Source: Saccharomonospora piscinae (GTDB taxonomy: Bacteria; Actinomycetota; Actinomycetes; Mycobacteriales; Pseudonocardiaceae). From it: DNA of 64,000 bases. Positions 53,881 through 62,537 of this stretch are shown here, one piece after another. Where the stretch lies: positions 310,001 through 374,000 of the forward strand of contig NZ_VCEK01000001.1 in assembly GCF_005862235.1 (NCBI RefSeq). The letters are read 5' to 3'. The stretch's first letter is position 1. Every line of letters starts with the position of its first letter. The position numbers and the translations under genes were made by a program. The notes below the pieces were generated by a model. That model saw nothing but the letters and a program-made list of their open reading frames with translations. It made no database searches and was not told the DNA's origin.

Positions 53881-54348
53881 TCACCCCCTCAGGTGGTCCA
53901 GCGGCAGCGGGCTGGCCTGTTTCACCGTGCGCAGCGAGAAGTTGCTCCGCAGGTCCTCCACCCCGGGAAGCGTGAGCAACGTGTCGAGCAGGAGCCGCTC
54001 GTAGGCTTGCAGGTTCGCCACGACCACCTCGAGCAGGAAGTCCGCCGACCCGGACACCAGATGACACCCGACCACTTCGGGGATCCTCGCGACCGTCTGC
54101 TCGATCCGGCCCGCGAGGTCCCGGGAATGCCCGGCCACCTTGATCTCGACGAACACGGTCAGCCCGAGCCCGACGGCGAACCGGTCGACCTCAGCCCGGT
54201 AGCCACTGATCACACCGCTGCTTTCCAGGCCGCGCACCCGGCGCAGGCACGGTGACGGGGACAGCCGCACCCGATCGGCGAGGGCGGTGTTCGGCAACCG
54301 CCCATCGCGCTGCAACTCCTCCAGAATCCGCCGATCAACGCCATCCAT
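53881..54348 (-). CDS. Lrp/AsnC-family transcriptional regulator
   Basis: A 155-residue regulator with the N-terminal helix-turn-helix ('VDRRILEELQRDGRLPNTALADRVRLSPSPCLRRVRGLESSGVI') and the C-terminal RAM ligand-binding domain ('LTVFVEIKVAG', 'VVGCHLVSGSADFLLEVVV', 'LPGVEDLRSNFSL'). The ATG at 54348 begins the conserved start; ATGs at 54363 and 54366 are alternatives. It is divergent from an amino-acid-type permease and probably controls it in response to an amino acid (inference), using the paired sites at 54383-54409. Confidence 0.9.
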   Translation of the reverse strand: MDGVDRRILEELQRDGRLPNTALADRVRLSPSPCLRRVRGLESSGVISGYRAEVDRFAVGLGLTVFVEIKVAGHSRDLAGRIEQTVARIPEVVGCHLVSGSADFLLEVVVANLQAYERLLLDTLLTLPGVEDLRSNFSLRTVKQASPLPLDHLRG

Positions 54349-54382
54349 CTCGACGCCTGCCATCATTGCCCCCAAAACGGGT

Positions 54383-54409
54383 TCGAACACGCTGAATATT
54401 GCTCGAACA
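54383..54409. promoter_or_regulatory. Candidate Lrp operator between divergent genes
   Basis: TCGAACA occurs at 54383-54389 and again at 54403-54409, exactly 20 bases apart (two helical turns), with AATATT (54395-54400) between. Phased repeats around an AT-rich centre are typical for Lrp octamers. Confidence 0.5.
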
Positions 54410-54468
54410 GCGTATCCAGCGGCATCATTTGGCATCGCGTGCCCGGCCGGACATGCCATCGTTTCCGC

Positions 54469-55746
54469 ATGAGCCGCACGACGACCCGGCACCACCCCGA
54501 ACCCGACCGCGCGGGGCTGTCCCGCTGGCAAGCGGTCCCGCTCGCGCTGGGCTCGGTGGCGGGGTCCGGGATCCTGTTCCTGCCCTCGGCCGTGTATGCC
54601 GAGGTGGGGCGTAACAGCGTGCTCGTGTGGGTGCTGGCGACCGCGCTGTGCCTGCCGATGCTGCTGATGTTCCAGGACATGGTGCGCCGGTACCCGACCG
54701 GCGACGGCATCGAGTCCTTCGTGCGAGCGGGACTCGGTCCCGCACTCGGACGGTGTGTCCCGATCCTGTTCGTGGCTCTGGTCGTCGTGGGCCTTCCCGC
54801 CGGGGCACTGGTCGCCGGCCGATACGCCATGCGGGCGCTGGAGGCCGGTCCCACCGTTCAGACAGCCACGGCGGCGGCAGTGTTGCTCGCGGCCCTCGCG
54901 GTCAACACCGTGGGCGCCCGCGCGAACCGGCGCGCACAGCACGCCGGCGCGGCGGCACTGATCGTGATGGCCCTCGTGCTGGCGTGCTCGGCCCTGCCCA
55001 CCGCCGACGACGCCTCGCCCATCACGCCGCAGGCGGAGACCCTCGGCCTGGTGTTGCCCGGCGTGCTGCTCGCCTTCTGGGCGTTCGCGGGTTTCGAGAA
55101 CCTGACCTTCCTCAGCAGGCAGTTCCGCGCACCGGACCGGGACTTCCTCCCCGTCAGCGTCATCGCGCTCAGTGTCTACGGGCTGCTGACCATGCTGCTC
55201 ACCGCCGCCCTCGCCGTGAGCATCCCCGCGCAGGCGGTGGACGGCACCACCGGCCTACTGCAACTCGCCGAGCACCTTCCATCCAGACAGCTCGTCGTCG
55301 CCCTGGTCACCGCGATCGCGATCGGGGCGATGGTGCAGAACGCCGTGTCCTGGGTCTGGGGCGTCAGCCAGCTGGTCGTCGGCGCGAGCCGCTCGGCGAT
55401 CCTGCCCGCCGCACTGGCACGCACCACCGCACGCGGAGTGCCACGCCGCGCACTCGGCCTGCTCGCCGTGCTCTTCCTCGTGGCGGGAAGCACGCTCGCG
55501 GCCTTCCCGGCGTTGCTCGTCGACGCACTCGCCGGAACCAGCGCGACCTTCGTGGTGCTGTACCTGCTCAGCATCGCCTCCTACCTCCGGCTACAGGGCC
55601 GTACCGTCCGATCGGTCCTGAACCTGCTGATCGGCGTGGTTCTCCTGGCGTCTCTCATCGAGTCCGGCTGGCGGTCGCTGTACGGCATCGCGGTGCTCGC
55701 GGTCGCGCTCACCGTCACGCTCGTCCGGAGACGGCGACACCACTGA
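54469..55746 (+). CDS. APC-superfamily amino-acid permease
   Basis: A 425-residue transporter with about twelve transmembrane helices. The first helix has the APC signature 'LGSVAGSGILFLPSAVYAEVG', helix six carries 'FWAFAGFENLTFLSRQFRAPDRDF', and the sequence ends in a basic tail. Substrate not readable; divergence from an Lrp-type regulator suggests an amino acid or amine, possibly as efflux. The ATG at 54469 is preferred to one ten codons upstream because it leaves a normal short N-terminal tail. Confidence 0.87.
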   Translation: MSRTTTRHHPEPDRAGLSRWQAVPLALGSVAGSGILFLPSAVYAEVGRNSVLVWVLATALCLPMLLMFQDMVRRYPTGDGIESFVRAGLGPALGRCVPILFVALVVVGLPAGALVAGRYAMRALEAGPTVQTATAAAVLLAALAVNTVGARANRRAQHAGAAALIVMALVLACSALPTADDASPITPQAETLGLVLPGVLLAFWAFAGFENLTFLSRQFRAPDRDFLPVSVIALSVYGLLTMLLTAALAVSIPAQAVDGTTGLLQLAEHLPSRQLVVALVTAIAIGAMVQNAVSWVWGVSQLVVGASRSAILPAALARTTARGVPRRALGLLAVLFLVAGSTLAAFPALLVDALAGTSATFVVLYLLSIASYLRLQGRTVRSVLNLLIGVVLLASLIESGWRSLYGIAVLAVALTVTLVRRRRHH

Positions 55747-55776
55747 CGACGTGAGCGATCCGAACGCTCGATCAGC

Positions 55777-57012
55777 TCAGGGCCTGCGGCCGCGAAAGGT
55801 GCGGCGCAGGTCGCTCACCCAGGCTTCCGGGTTCTCCCAGGGGATGAAGTGGCCGCCGTGGTCGTGGGCGTTGACGTTGACATGGTTGAACCAATCGGCC
55901 TGCGGGCCGGTCTTGAACGCCCGGACGCGCTCGTTGGCGGTGCGGATGCCTGGCGGGTTCTCGAACGTGACGAAGGTGAGGCCTACCGGGGCCTGCACGA
56001 CCGGAGTGCGGTCATGGGCGGGGGTCCAGGGATAGCGGTTGGCGTTGGCGTAGTACCGCATCGATGTGGCGATGGAGTTGTTCACCCAGTAAATCGTGGC
56101 GTGAGTGAGCAGGTCGTCCTTGGTGAAGACGGACTCGACGTCGCCGCCGTTGTCGCTCCAGGCGTGCCAACGCTCCAACAGCCAGGCGAGTAGTCCGGCG
56201 GGTGAGTCGCTCAGTCCGTGGGCCAGGGTGGCGCCGTCGAGCATGTGCACAGCGAGGTGGGACGCCGCGCGGTGGTCCAGCTCGATGATGCGGGCGCGGA
56301 CGTCGGCGGGCTGGCCGTCGGTCAGGGGCCGATTCCGGGCGAAGTCCCAGGCGCGGTCGCCGGTGAAGAAGTCGAGCGGCAAACCAGAGCCGATATGGAT
56401 GCCGTACAACTCGTCGGCGTACTTGTGGCCGAGCTGGCTGGAGACGATCCCGCCGATGTCGCATCCCCCGGCGGCGTACTTCTCGTACCCCAGGGTCTCG
56501 GTCATCAGGGTGTGCCAGAGGTCGGAAACCTTCCAGAAGTTCACGTCCGGAAACCCGGTGAGCGGGCCGGGGAAACCGAAGCCGGGCAGGGACGGCACGA
56601 TGACGTCGAACGCGTCGGCGGGGTCGCCCCCGAACGCGGCCGGGTCGGCGAGCGGATCGACGACCTTCGACCAGTGCCAGAATGTCCACGGCCAGCCGTG
56701 GGTGAGGATCAACGGGATCGGCCGAGGGCCGCGACCCGGCTTGCGCAGGAAGTGCACCGGGACACCGGAGACGCTCACCTGGTAGTGCTCGTAGGCATTG
56801 ATGGCGGCCTCGGCCGTGCGCCAGTCGTAGTCGTCGCGCCAGTAGGCGACCAGTTCAGCAAGATAGCTCGCCGGAACGCCGTAGGACCAGTCCTCGTTTT
56901 TCTCGTCCAGCGGCGGACGGGTCCCGGTGAGGCGCGCGCGCAGGTCGCCGAGCACCGTGTCCGGCACATGAATACGCGTGGGCTCCACAGCAACGCCGTA
57001 CTGGGTGGACAT
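55777..57012 (-). CDS. Epoxide hydrolase (EHN-type alpha/beta hydrolase)
   Basis: A 411-residue epoxide hydrolase. The N-terminal EHN domain ('RIHVPDTVLGDLRARLTGTRPP', 'YDWRTAEAAINAYEHYQVSV') precedes the alpha/beta-hydrolase core with oxyanion motif 'HGWP' (105-108), nucleophile Asp 185 in 'GGCDIGG', and the catalytic His in 'HDHGGHFIPWENP'. The ATG at 57012 follows a GGAG site; an ATG five codons upstream is also in frame. It hydrolyses epoxides to diols; actinomycete copies mostly act in detoxification. It is convergent with the permease and has no obvious partner. Confidence 0.9.
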   Translation of the reverse strand: MSTQYGVAVEPTRIHVPDTVLGDLRARLTGTRPPLDEKNEDWSYGVPASYLAELVAYWRDDYDWRTAEAAINAYEHYQVSVSGVPVHFLRKPGRGPRPIPLILTHGWPWTFWHWSKVVDPLADPAAFGGDPADAFDVIVPSLPGFGFPGPLTGFPDVNFWKVSDLWHTLMTETLGYEKYAAGGCDIGGIVSSQLGHKYADELYGIHIGSGLPLDFFTGDRAWDFARNRPLTDGQPADVRARIIELDHRAASHLAVHMLDGATLAHGLSDSPAGLLAWLLERWHAWSDNGGDVESVFTKDDLLTHATIYWVNNSIATSMRYYANANRYPWTPAHDRTPVVQAPVGLTFVTFENPPGIRTANERVRAFKTGPQADWFNHVNVNAHDHGGHFIPWENPEAWVSDLRRTFRGRRP

Positions 57013-57126
57013 GGCATAGCTCCTCACAGTGGTCGGTACGGCAGCGCCGACGGCCTGCGATTCTCGCGTCCCTCGCGGTCGGCCTCGGAGATCAGTAAAC
57101 CGTGACTGGTCCGCCGACCAGCCACC

Positions 57127-58290
57127 CTATCGCTCGCGGCCGGCCTGTTCGGCGCTGCTGGACTGCTCCGAGCGGGACCCGGGTCCCGCGCCGTCTCCCG
57201 GTTCCGCGGACCGCCCGGCATGAGCCGCCAGGAGCCGGTCGAGACGCTCGTGCGCCGCACGGAGCTGTTCGGCCGCCTCGGCCAGGCGCGCCTGCCGGTC
57301 GGCGGCGGTGGCCTCGGCGGCCGCGGCGCGAGCGTCGGCGAGCGCGCGGGCCGTGCGTTCGCTGGCCGCGTTCTCGCGTGCGGCGTCGCGGTCGGAGCGC
57401 AGCCCGGTGATCTCTTCGCGTGCGGCGCCGAGCTGGCTCCGCGTTTCGGCGAGCGTGGAAGTCAGCTCGTCGGCTCGCGCCTCGGTCGCGTCGAGCCGTT
57501 CCGTGAGCCGGGCGTGGGTGGTGGTGAGTTCCCGTAGCTCGGCGCGGACGTCGTCGAGCCGGGACGCCAGCTCGTCCCGCTCAGCCTCGGCCGTGTCGAG
57601 GCGCTGCCGCTGCGCGCGCAGTTCGGCGGCCAGCTCGTCGCGGGCGCGTTCGGCGGCCTGCGCGGCGGCGTCCGCCGCTCCCCTGGCGCGCTCGTGCTCG
57701 GCCACCGTCGCCCAGGCTTGGCTCCGCACCGACTCGGCCTCCGAGCGCGCGTGCTGTGCGGCGCGTTCCGCGTCTTCCCGTGCCGCGCGGTCCTCGCGGG
57801 CCTGTACCAGCGCCCGGTCCCGGTCCCGGTCCGCCTGATCGGCGCGGCGTAGCGCGTCCTCGGCGTCCGCTCGCGAGCCGGCTGCCTGTTCCTCGGCCTG
57901 CCGCACCTGGGACAGCGCTTGTTCCTCGGCGTGGGTCAGTCGGCTCGCCATGTCGGTCAGCGCGTCCACCACTGGCGCCGAGACCGTGGTGAACACCTCG
58001 GCGGTGCGGCGCAGCTCCACCAACGGGTCCACGATCGCGGCCGTCCGCGCGGCCCGGCGTTGCCGGGACGCCGCGTCGGCGTGGCTCTTGCAGCAGAACG
58101 ACGAGGGGCGACCACCCTTGCGGCGCCCGTGCTCGTCCACGGCGGGCGGCGGGAGCGGATTGTCGCACCCGTCCAGCGCGCACACCGCGTTCTCGGCTGT
58201 TGTCTCGTCGTTCTGCGTCTCCACCAGCTCGTCTGTCACCGGATCAGTATCGCGCACGCGATACGCCAAACCATTCCGCGACACGCGCAA
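57127..58290 (-). CDS. Zinc-cluster, long coiled-coil protein
   Basis: A 387-residue protein of unknown function. Cys 37, Cys 42, Cys 66, Cys 67 and His 70 form a plausible zinc-binding module ('CALDGCDNP' then 'SFCCKSHADAASRQRRA') with basic residues after it. From about 100 to 360 it is a continuous Ala/Arg/Glu-rich coiled coil. The layout recalls KfrA-like DNA-binding coiled-coil proteins. The start is unsure (TTG 58290 or GTG 58284). A perfect 8-bp-arm dyad lies directly upstream, which suggests it binds its own promoter (inference). Confidence 0.75.
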   Translation of the reverse strand: MRVSRNGLAYRVRDTDPVTDELVETQNDETTAENAVCALDGCDNPLPPPAVDEHGRRKGGRPSSFCCKSHADAASRQRRAARTAAIVDPLVELRRTAEVFTTVSAPVVDALTDMASRLTHAEEQALSQVRQAEEQAAGSRADAEDALRRADQADRDRDRALVQAREDRAAREDAERAAQHARSEAESVRSQAWATVAEHERARGAADAAAQAAERARDELAAELRAQRQRLDTAEAERDELASRLDDVRAELRELTTTHARLTERLDATEARADELTSTLAETRSQLGAAREEITGLRSDRDAARENAASERTARALADARAAAAEATAADRQARLAEAAEQLRAAHERLDRLLAAHAGRSAEPGDGAGPGSRSEQSSSAEQAGRER

Positions 58291-58302
58291 CAGTGAAACT
58301 CA

Positions 58303-58330
58303 ATGGCACACAATGGATGTTATGTGCCAT
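58303..58330. promoter_or_regulatory. Perfect dyad upstream of the coiled-coil gene
   Basis: ATGGCACA (58303-58310), twelve bases, TGTGCCAT (58323-58330). It lies 13 bases before the coiled-coil start and 88 bases before the divergent MerR gene, so either protein could use it. Confidence 0.55.
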
Positions 58331-58345
58331 CGCGAAGAATGACGA

Positions 58346-58387
58346 CCGTGTCCGCAGCCTGCGTAGCCGTGTCCGCAGTCTGCGTAG
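58346..58387 (+). repeat. Tandem 21-bp repeat upstream of the MerR gene
   Basis: CCGTGTCCGCAGCCTGCGTAG (58346-58366) is repeated immediately at 58367-58387 with one change (C to T). Each unit holds the palindrome CGCAG-N-CTGCG, so two identical palindromes are placed two helical turns apart, 31 bases before the MerR start. Confidence 0.7.
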
Positions 58388-58417
58388 CTCGCAGCACGCC
58401 GGCGTAGGCTCTCAGGG

Positions 58418-58786
58418 ATGCGGATCGGCGAGTTGTCCAAGCGCACGGGCGTGAGTCCGCGCTCACTGCGGTACTACGAAGCGCAGGGCCTGCTGAGCAG
58501 CTCACGCTCCGACGCCGGGCAGCGGCACTATTCCGACGCCGAGGTGCAGCGCGTGTCGCTCATCCGGCAGCTGCTCGACGCGGGCATGTCCAGCCGGGTG
58601 ATCGCGACAGTGCTGCCGTGCGTGGAGACTCCGAGTGACCCGGACGTGGTCGAGTCGGCGTTCGCGACGATGACGCGTGAGCGCGACCGGATCGACGCCG
58701 ACATCGCGCACCTGACCGAGACGCGAGAGGCGCTCGACGTGCTGATCAGGGCCAATGCCCGGCACCAGGCGGAGCTGTCCACGTGA
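58418..58786 (+). CDS. MerR-family transcriptional regulator
   Basis: A 122-residue MerR regulator: 'MRIGELSKRTGVSPRSLRYYEAQGLL', wing 'GQRHYSDAEVQRVSLIRQLLDAGMS', then the dimerisation coil. It has no metal-binding Cys pair; the single Cys ('LPCVET') sits at the start of the coil. It closely fits the group that regulates oxidoreductases. The downstream quinone-oxidoreductase-like gene on the same strand is its likely target. The tandem palindromes upstream are candidate sites. Confidence 0.88.
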   Translation: MRIGELSKRTGVSPRSLRYYEAQGLLSSSRSDAGQRHYSDAEVQRVSLIRQLLDAGMSSRVIATVLPCVETPSDPDVVESAFATMTRERDRIDADIAHLTETREALDVLIRANARHQAELST

Positions 58787-58894
58787 CGTTGTGACCCGCA
58801 CCTCAGCCCGTTGCCTCTGACATCGATGTCAGCGGTGAGGATGGCGACCAGGCCCGGTAATCACGGGGTTCGGTCACACGAGAGGCAGCGGAGA

Positions 58895-59818
58895 ATGGGA
58901 CAGGCGTGGGGTTTCGGCAAGCATGGTGGGCCCGAGGTGCAGGAGTTCTTCAATCGTCCCGATCCCGTCCCCGGGACTGGCGAGGTGCTGGTCCGGGTCG
59001 ACGTCGCCGGTGTGAACCCCCTCGACCATCTCCTGCGCTCGGGTCTGGTCGAGGGGCTCGACGGTGGGCGTCCGTTTCCCCGCGTGCTGGGCATGGAGGC
59101 AGCGGGAACCGTTCTCGCCCTGGGCGAGAATGTCGACGAGTTCGAGGTGGGTGACGCGGTCTTCGGCTTCGCGCTCACCGGTGGCGGCACCTACGCCGAG
59201 ACGACGGTGCTCTCGGCGCCGAACACCGCACGCATTCCGGCGGGTCTGTCCGCGAGCGTGGCGGCAACGCTGCCGGTGGCCGGGTCGACCGCGGTGGACG
59301 CGCTCGACCAGCTCGGCCTCCCGGCCGGTGCCACGGTTCTGGTCAACGGAGTCGGGGGCGGGGTCGGTCTCGCCGTCGCGGGGCTGGCCGTCGCGCGCGG
59401 GCTGCGGGTGGTCGGCACCGGAAGCACCGCCAAGCGCGAGCACGCCGAGACCGTCGGGGTGCGGTTCATCGACTACGCCGCCGAAGACGTCGCCGCCGCG
59501 GCACACGAGCTGGTTCCGGGCGGCTTCGATGGGATCGTCGACCTGGTCGGAGGCACCTCGCTGCGGAGGGTCGCGCCGCTGGCCCGGAATCCCCGCGATG
59601 TCATCGCCGTGGGTGATGCGTCCGTGCCCGAGCTCGGTGGGCGTTTCGTCGAGCGTCGCCTCGACCGCGAGAGCCTGTGGCGGGCCGCCCGGTTAGCGCT
59701 CGACGGAGTCCTCGCACCTGTGATCACCGCGGTCCATCCGCTCGCCGACGCCCCGGCCGCCCTCGCCACCGTCGAGAACGGTCACACCCCGGGCAAGGTC
59801 GTCATCAAGGTGACGTGA
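58895..59818 (+). CDS. NADP-dependent medium-chain oxidoreductase (quinone oxidoreductase-like)
   Basis: A 307-residue zinc-independent MDR protein: GroES-like N-terminal domain ('EVLVRVDVAGVNPLDHLLRSG', 'RVLGMEAAGTVLALGENV') and a Rossmann domain with 'ATVLVNGVGGGVGLAVAGLA'. The catalytic zinc Cys/His set of alcohol dehydrogenases is absent, as in quinone oxidoreductases. The ATG at 58895 starts the conserved region. Probably reduces quinones or activated alkenes under control of the MerR protein upstream. Confidence 0.88.
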   Translation: MGQAWGFGKHGGPEVQEFFNRPDPVPGTGEVLVRVDVAGVNPLDHLLRSGLVEGLDGGRPFPRVLGMEAAGTVLALGENVDEFEVGDAVFGFALTGGGTYAETTVLSAPNTARIPAGLSASVAATLPVAGSTAVDALDQLGLPAGATVLVNGVGGGVGLAVAGLAVARGLRVVGTGSTAKREHAETVGVRFIDYAAEDVAAAAHELVPGGFDGIVDLVGGTSLRRVAPLARNPRDVIAVGDASVPELGGRFVERRLDRESLWRAARLALDGVLAPVITAVHPLADAPAALATVENGHTPGKVVIKVT

Positions 59819-59969
59819 AAGGTGGTGCCCGACCGTTCGGCTCCGGCGTCTGGTCAACATTCGTGTCGGATCGTGTGCTGTGCCCTCGTCGTCCGTGGTC
59901 GTTGGCTGACCGCGACGCCTTCCCGGGACGACGACGGCGGGCAGGAGCGAGGATCAGGAGCCGATCGGA

Positions 59970-60695
59970 TCACTGCGCGACGGGCAGGCACTCATCGAGC
60001 AGCGCGACGATGTCACGCCAGGCTCGCTGTGCGTGCCGCGGATGGTAGCCGACGCCGGGAGGTGCGGGGTGGTCAACCGGTGGGTGGTGGAAGGCGTGAA
60101 GAGCTCCTCCGTAGACCACGAGGCGCCAGTCGACGCCCGCGCCCTGCATCTCTGCGGTGAATTCCTCCCGTTGCGCGGGCGGCATGATCGGATCTTGCGA
60201 CCCGACCCCGGCCCAGACCGGGCAGCGAATGCGTGCCGCCTCGCCCGGGCGGCCCGTGGTCAGACCGTTGACTGTCCCGATCGCGCGCAGGTCGACGCCA
60301 TCGCGACCGAGTTCCACCGCGACTGCACCCCCGGTGCCGTAGCCGAGGGCGGCGATGCGGTCGGGGTCGGCCCGTGGTTCGGCACGCACCACGTTGAGGG
60401 CGGCGTGACCGATTCCTCGCATCCGGTCGGGGTCGGCGAGCAGCGGCATGCAACGGGCCAACATCTCCTCCGGGTCTTCCAGATAGCGTCCGCCGTGGAT
60501 GTCGAAGGCCAGCGCCACGTACCCAAGCTCCGCCAGGGCCTCGGCCCGGTGGCGCTCGACGTGGCTGGGTCCCATGCCCTCGGGTCCGATCAGGACTGCG
60601 GGCCGGCGATCGGTGCCGGCCGGGAGCGCGAGGTGTCCGATCATCGTCAGGTTGTCGGCTGGATACTGCACCGCGCGCGTTGTGACTGTCGTCAT
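59970..60695 (-). CDS. Dienelactone-hydrolase-family protein lacking the nucleophile
   Basis: A 241-residue alpha/beta-hydrolase of the dienelactone hydrolase family: 'GPEGMGPSHVERHRAEALAELGYVALAFDIHGG', the elbow region 'IAALGYGTGGAVAVELG', the acid loop 'GVGSQDPIMP' and the His loop 'ALHAFHHP'. The elbow normally reads G-x-C/S-x-G-G; here the nucleophile position is Gly followed by Thr. Unless a neighbouring residue substitutes, the protein may not be a normal hydrolase. It is convergent with the MDR gene. Confidence 0.82.
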   Translation of the reverse strand: MTTVTTRAVQYPADNLTMIGHLALPAGTDRRPAVLIGPEGMGPSHVERHRAEALAELGYVALAFDIHGGRYLEDPEEMLARCMPLLADPDRMRGIGHAALNVVRAEPRADPDRIAALGYGTGGAVAVELGRDGVDLRAIGTVNGLTTGRPGEAARIRCPVWAGVGSQDPIMPPAQREEFTAEMQGAGVDWRLVVYGGALHAFHHPPVDHPAPPGVGYHPRHAQRAWRDIVALLDECLPVAQ

Positions 60696-60910
60696 GCGAC
60701 TGGACTGTAGTGACCGTCACGTTCACTTGGACGGGTGTTCACTGCTGGCGGACAGGGGTCTGTTCTTACGCCGCCAACTCCTCGCCCGCTGCGGGGAGCG
60801 CCGCGCAACGGGCTCGCGCACGCGTGGGGACGTCGGGCATGCTGGCGGTCAAGATCAGGTGTAGTGCGCGGACCTGTCGCGCTGCACCGCTCACCGAGAA
60901 GGAGCCTGGG

Positions 60911-61738
60911 GTGCCCGAGAGAGTCGCCGACGTCGTTGATGCGTGGATGCAGCAGCCCAATGACGTGTTCATGCAGCAACCGTGGTTGGAGACGCTGCTG
61001 CGCTGGACCGGGGTGCGCAGGCAGGCACCGCCGGTGCGGGACACGGTCGCGGCGTTGGACCAGGGCGGGGTGTCCTGCGGGCTGCTGTCGGCCTGGCACG
61101 GGCCTGCCGGGCCGCTGATCTCGAACGACGAGGTGGCCGGGGTGGTCGCGGCCTATCCCGACCGGTTCCGTGGCGTGGCGACGGTGGATCTGACCGACCC
61201 GGTCGGGGCGGTGCGGGAGATCCGCCGCTGTGTGCGCGAACTCGGCTTCGTCGCGGTCCGGGTGGTGCCCTGGTTGTGGAATCTGCCACCGAACGACCGC
61301 AGGTACTACCCGCTGTACGTGGCCTGTGTCGAGCTGGGTGTGCCGTTCTGCACCCAGATCGGGCACACCGGGCCGCTGTGCCCGTCCGAGCCGGGAAGGC
61401 CGATCCCCTACCTGGACGAGGTGTTGCTCGACTTCCCGGATCTGGTGGTGGTCGGCGGGCACGTCGGCTACCCGTGGATTCACGAGGTTCTGTCGTTGGC
61501 GACGAAGTACCCCAACTTCTACGTCGACACCTCCGCCTACGCGGTGCACCGGCTGCCCGGCGAGCTGGTCGAGTTCATGCGGGGCCGGGGCCGCGAGCGG
61601 GTGCTGTTCGGCAGCAACTACCCGATGATCACCGCGGCCGAGTGCCTGCGCAGGCTCGACGAACTCGGGCTCGACGACGAGGCGAAAAGCCTGTTCCTCG
61701 CGGGCAACGCACGCCGTGTGTTCGGCTTGAGCGGATAA
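60911..61738 (+). CDS. Amidohydrolase-2-family protein
   Basis: A 275-residue TIM-barrel amidohydrolase-like protein with 'YPDRFRGVATVDLTDPVGAVREIRR', the metal-site His region 'VVVGGHVGYPW', 'NFYVDTSAYAVHRLPGE' and the C-terminal 'VLFGSNYPM' (usually D-Y-P; here Asn). The N-terminal HxH metal motif is missing even in the longer frame, so metal binding is incomplete or uses other residues. The GTG at 60911 has a GAAGGAG ribosome site; the open frame to 60710 is not family-like. Function unknown. Confidence 0.78.
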   Translation: MPERVADVVDAWMQQPNDVFMQQPWLETLLRWTGVRRQAPPVRDTVAALDQGGVSCGLLSAWHGPAGPLISNDEVAGVVAAYPDRFRGVATVDLTDPVGAVREIRRCVRELGFVAVRVVPWLWNLPPNDRRYYPLYVACVELGVPFCTQIGHTGPLCPSEPGRPIPYLDEVLLDFPDLVVVGGHVGYPWIHEVLSLATKYPNFYVDTSAYAVHRLPGELVEFMRGRGRERVLFGSNYPMITAAECLRRLDELGLDDEAKSLFLAGNARRVFGLSG

Positions 61739-61808
61739 CCGGCCTCGGGAGCATCGGCACATCCCGTGAGTGGGGGCGTCGCGAACGATGAGCATCGTGC
61801 GCCGGGTG

Positions 61809-62462
61809 TCACCGTTGCGGCTCTGGGTCAGGTTGGCGAGTCGTGGTGTATCTGGCGAGCATGGTCTGGACGGCCTGTTCGACGGCGTCGTGGATGTCGG
61901 AGGCTGAGGGGTTCCAGTCAATCAGCAGCATGCGGGGCCACAGGACGTAGTTGGCGATCATGCCGAGGAACTGGTTCGCGGCGCTCACCGCGTCCGGGAC
62001 ATCAGCGTTGCCCGCCTCGTGCTCGGATTCCAAGTAGTGCCGAACGGAGTTGAAGTAGGGCAGTTTGCCTAGTTCGAACTGCATCCGTCCCAGTTCCGGG
62101 AAACGAGGCAGTTCGGCGATGACGATCCGGAACAGGGCTGTCATGCCGGGCTGGCCGACCAGGTCGGCATAGCGGTGGCCGATGGTTGTCAGTCCGGAGC
62201 GCAGATCTCCGGTCTGTGGCTGCGCGGCCGTGTCGCCGGCGTCACGCTGCCAGGACTCGGTGACGATGGCCTCGAAGAGGGCCGCCTTGGTGGGGAACCG
62301 CTTGAAGAGGGTGGACTTCGAGACCCCGGCCGCTTCGGCGATCCGGGCTAGTGAGGTGCCGTCGTAGCCACGCTCCAGGAACAGTTCGGTGGCCGCGGTG
62401 GTGATCGCCTCGCGTTTCTGCTGAGCGAGTCTGCGGTGGTGTTCGGAGAGTTCTGCTGCCAT
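61809..62462 (-). CDS. TetR-family transcriptional regulator
   Basis: A 217-residue TetR regulator: 'KREAITTAATELFLERGYDGTSLARIAEAAGVSKSTLFKRFPTKAALFEAI', then a helical ligand domain with 'LVGQPGMTALFRIVIAELPRFPELG', typical of the AcrR-like group with a TetR_C_7-type domain. The ATG at 62462 is used. It is divergent from an SDR gene; two 18-bp palindromes between them are its probable operators. Confidence 0.9.
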   Translation of the reverse strand: MAAELSEHHRRLAQQKREAITTAATELFLERGYDGTSLARIAEAAGVSKSTLFKRFPTKAALFEAIVTESWQRDAGDTAAQPQTGDLRSGLTTIGHRYADLVGQPGMTALFRIVIAELPRFPELGRMQFELGKLPYFNSVRHYLESEHEAGNADVPDAVSAANQFLGMIANYVLWPRMLLIDWNPSASDIHDAVEQAVQTMLARYTTTRQPDPEPQR

Positions 62463-62487
62463 GCGGACAGTATGCCGCAACCCCGAG

Positions 62488-62505
62488 GCGAGTCACTTGA
62501 CTCGC
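62488..62505. promoter_or_regulatory. TetR operator 1
   Basis: GCGAGTCA (62488-62495), CT, TGACTCGC (62498-62505): a perfect 18-bp palindrome next to the TetR start. Confidence 0.75.
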
Positions 62506-62537
62506 TTCGAAGGTCCGGCTTACGATGCGGAAGCAAG

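Noticed and set aside
55753-55769. Short hairpin GAGCG...CGCTC between the permease and epoxide hydrolase genes as a terminator
   Set aside because: The stem is only five base pairs, too weak to claim.
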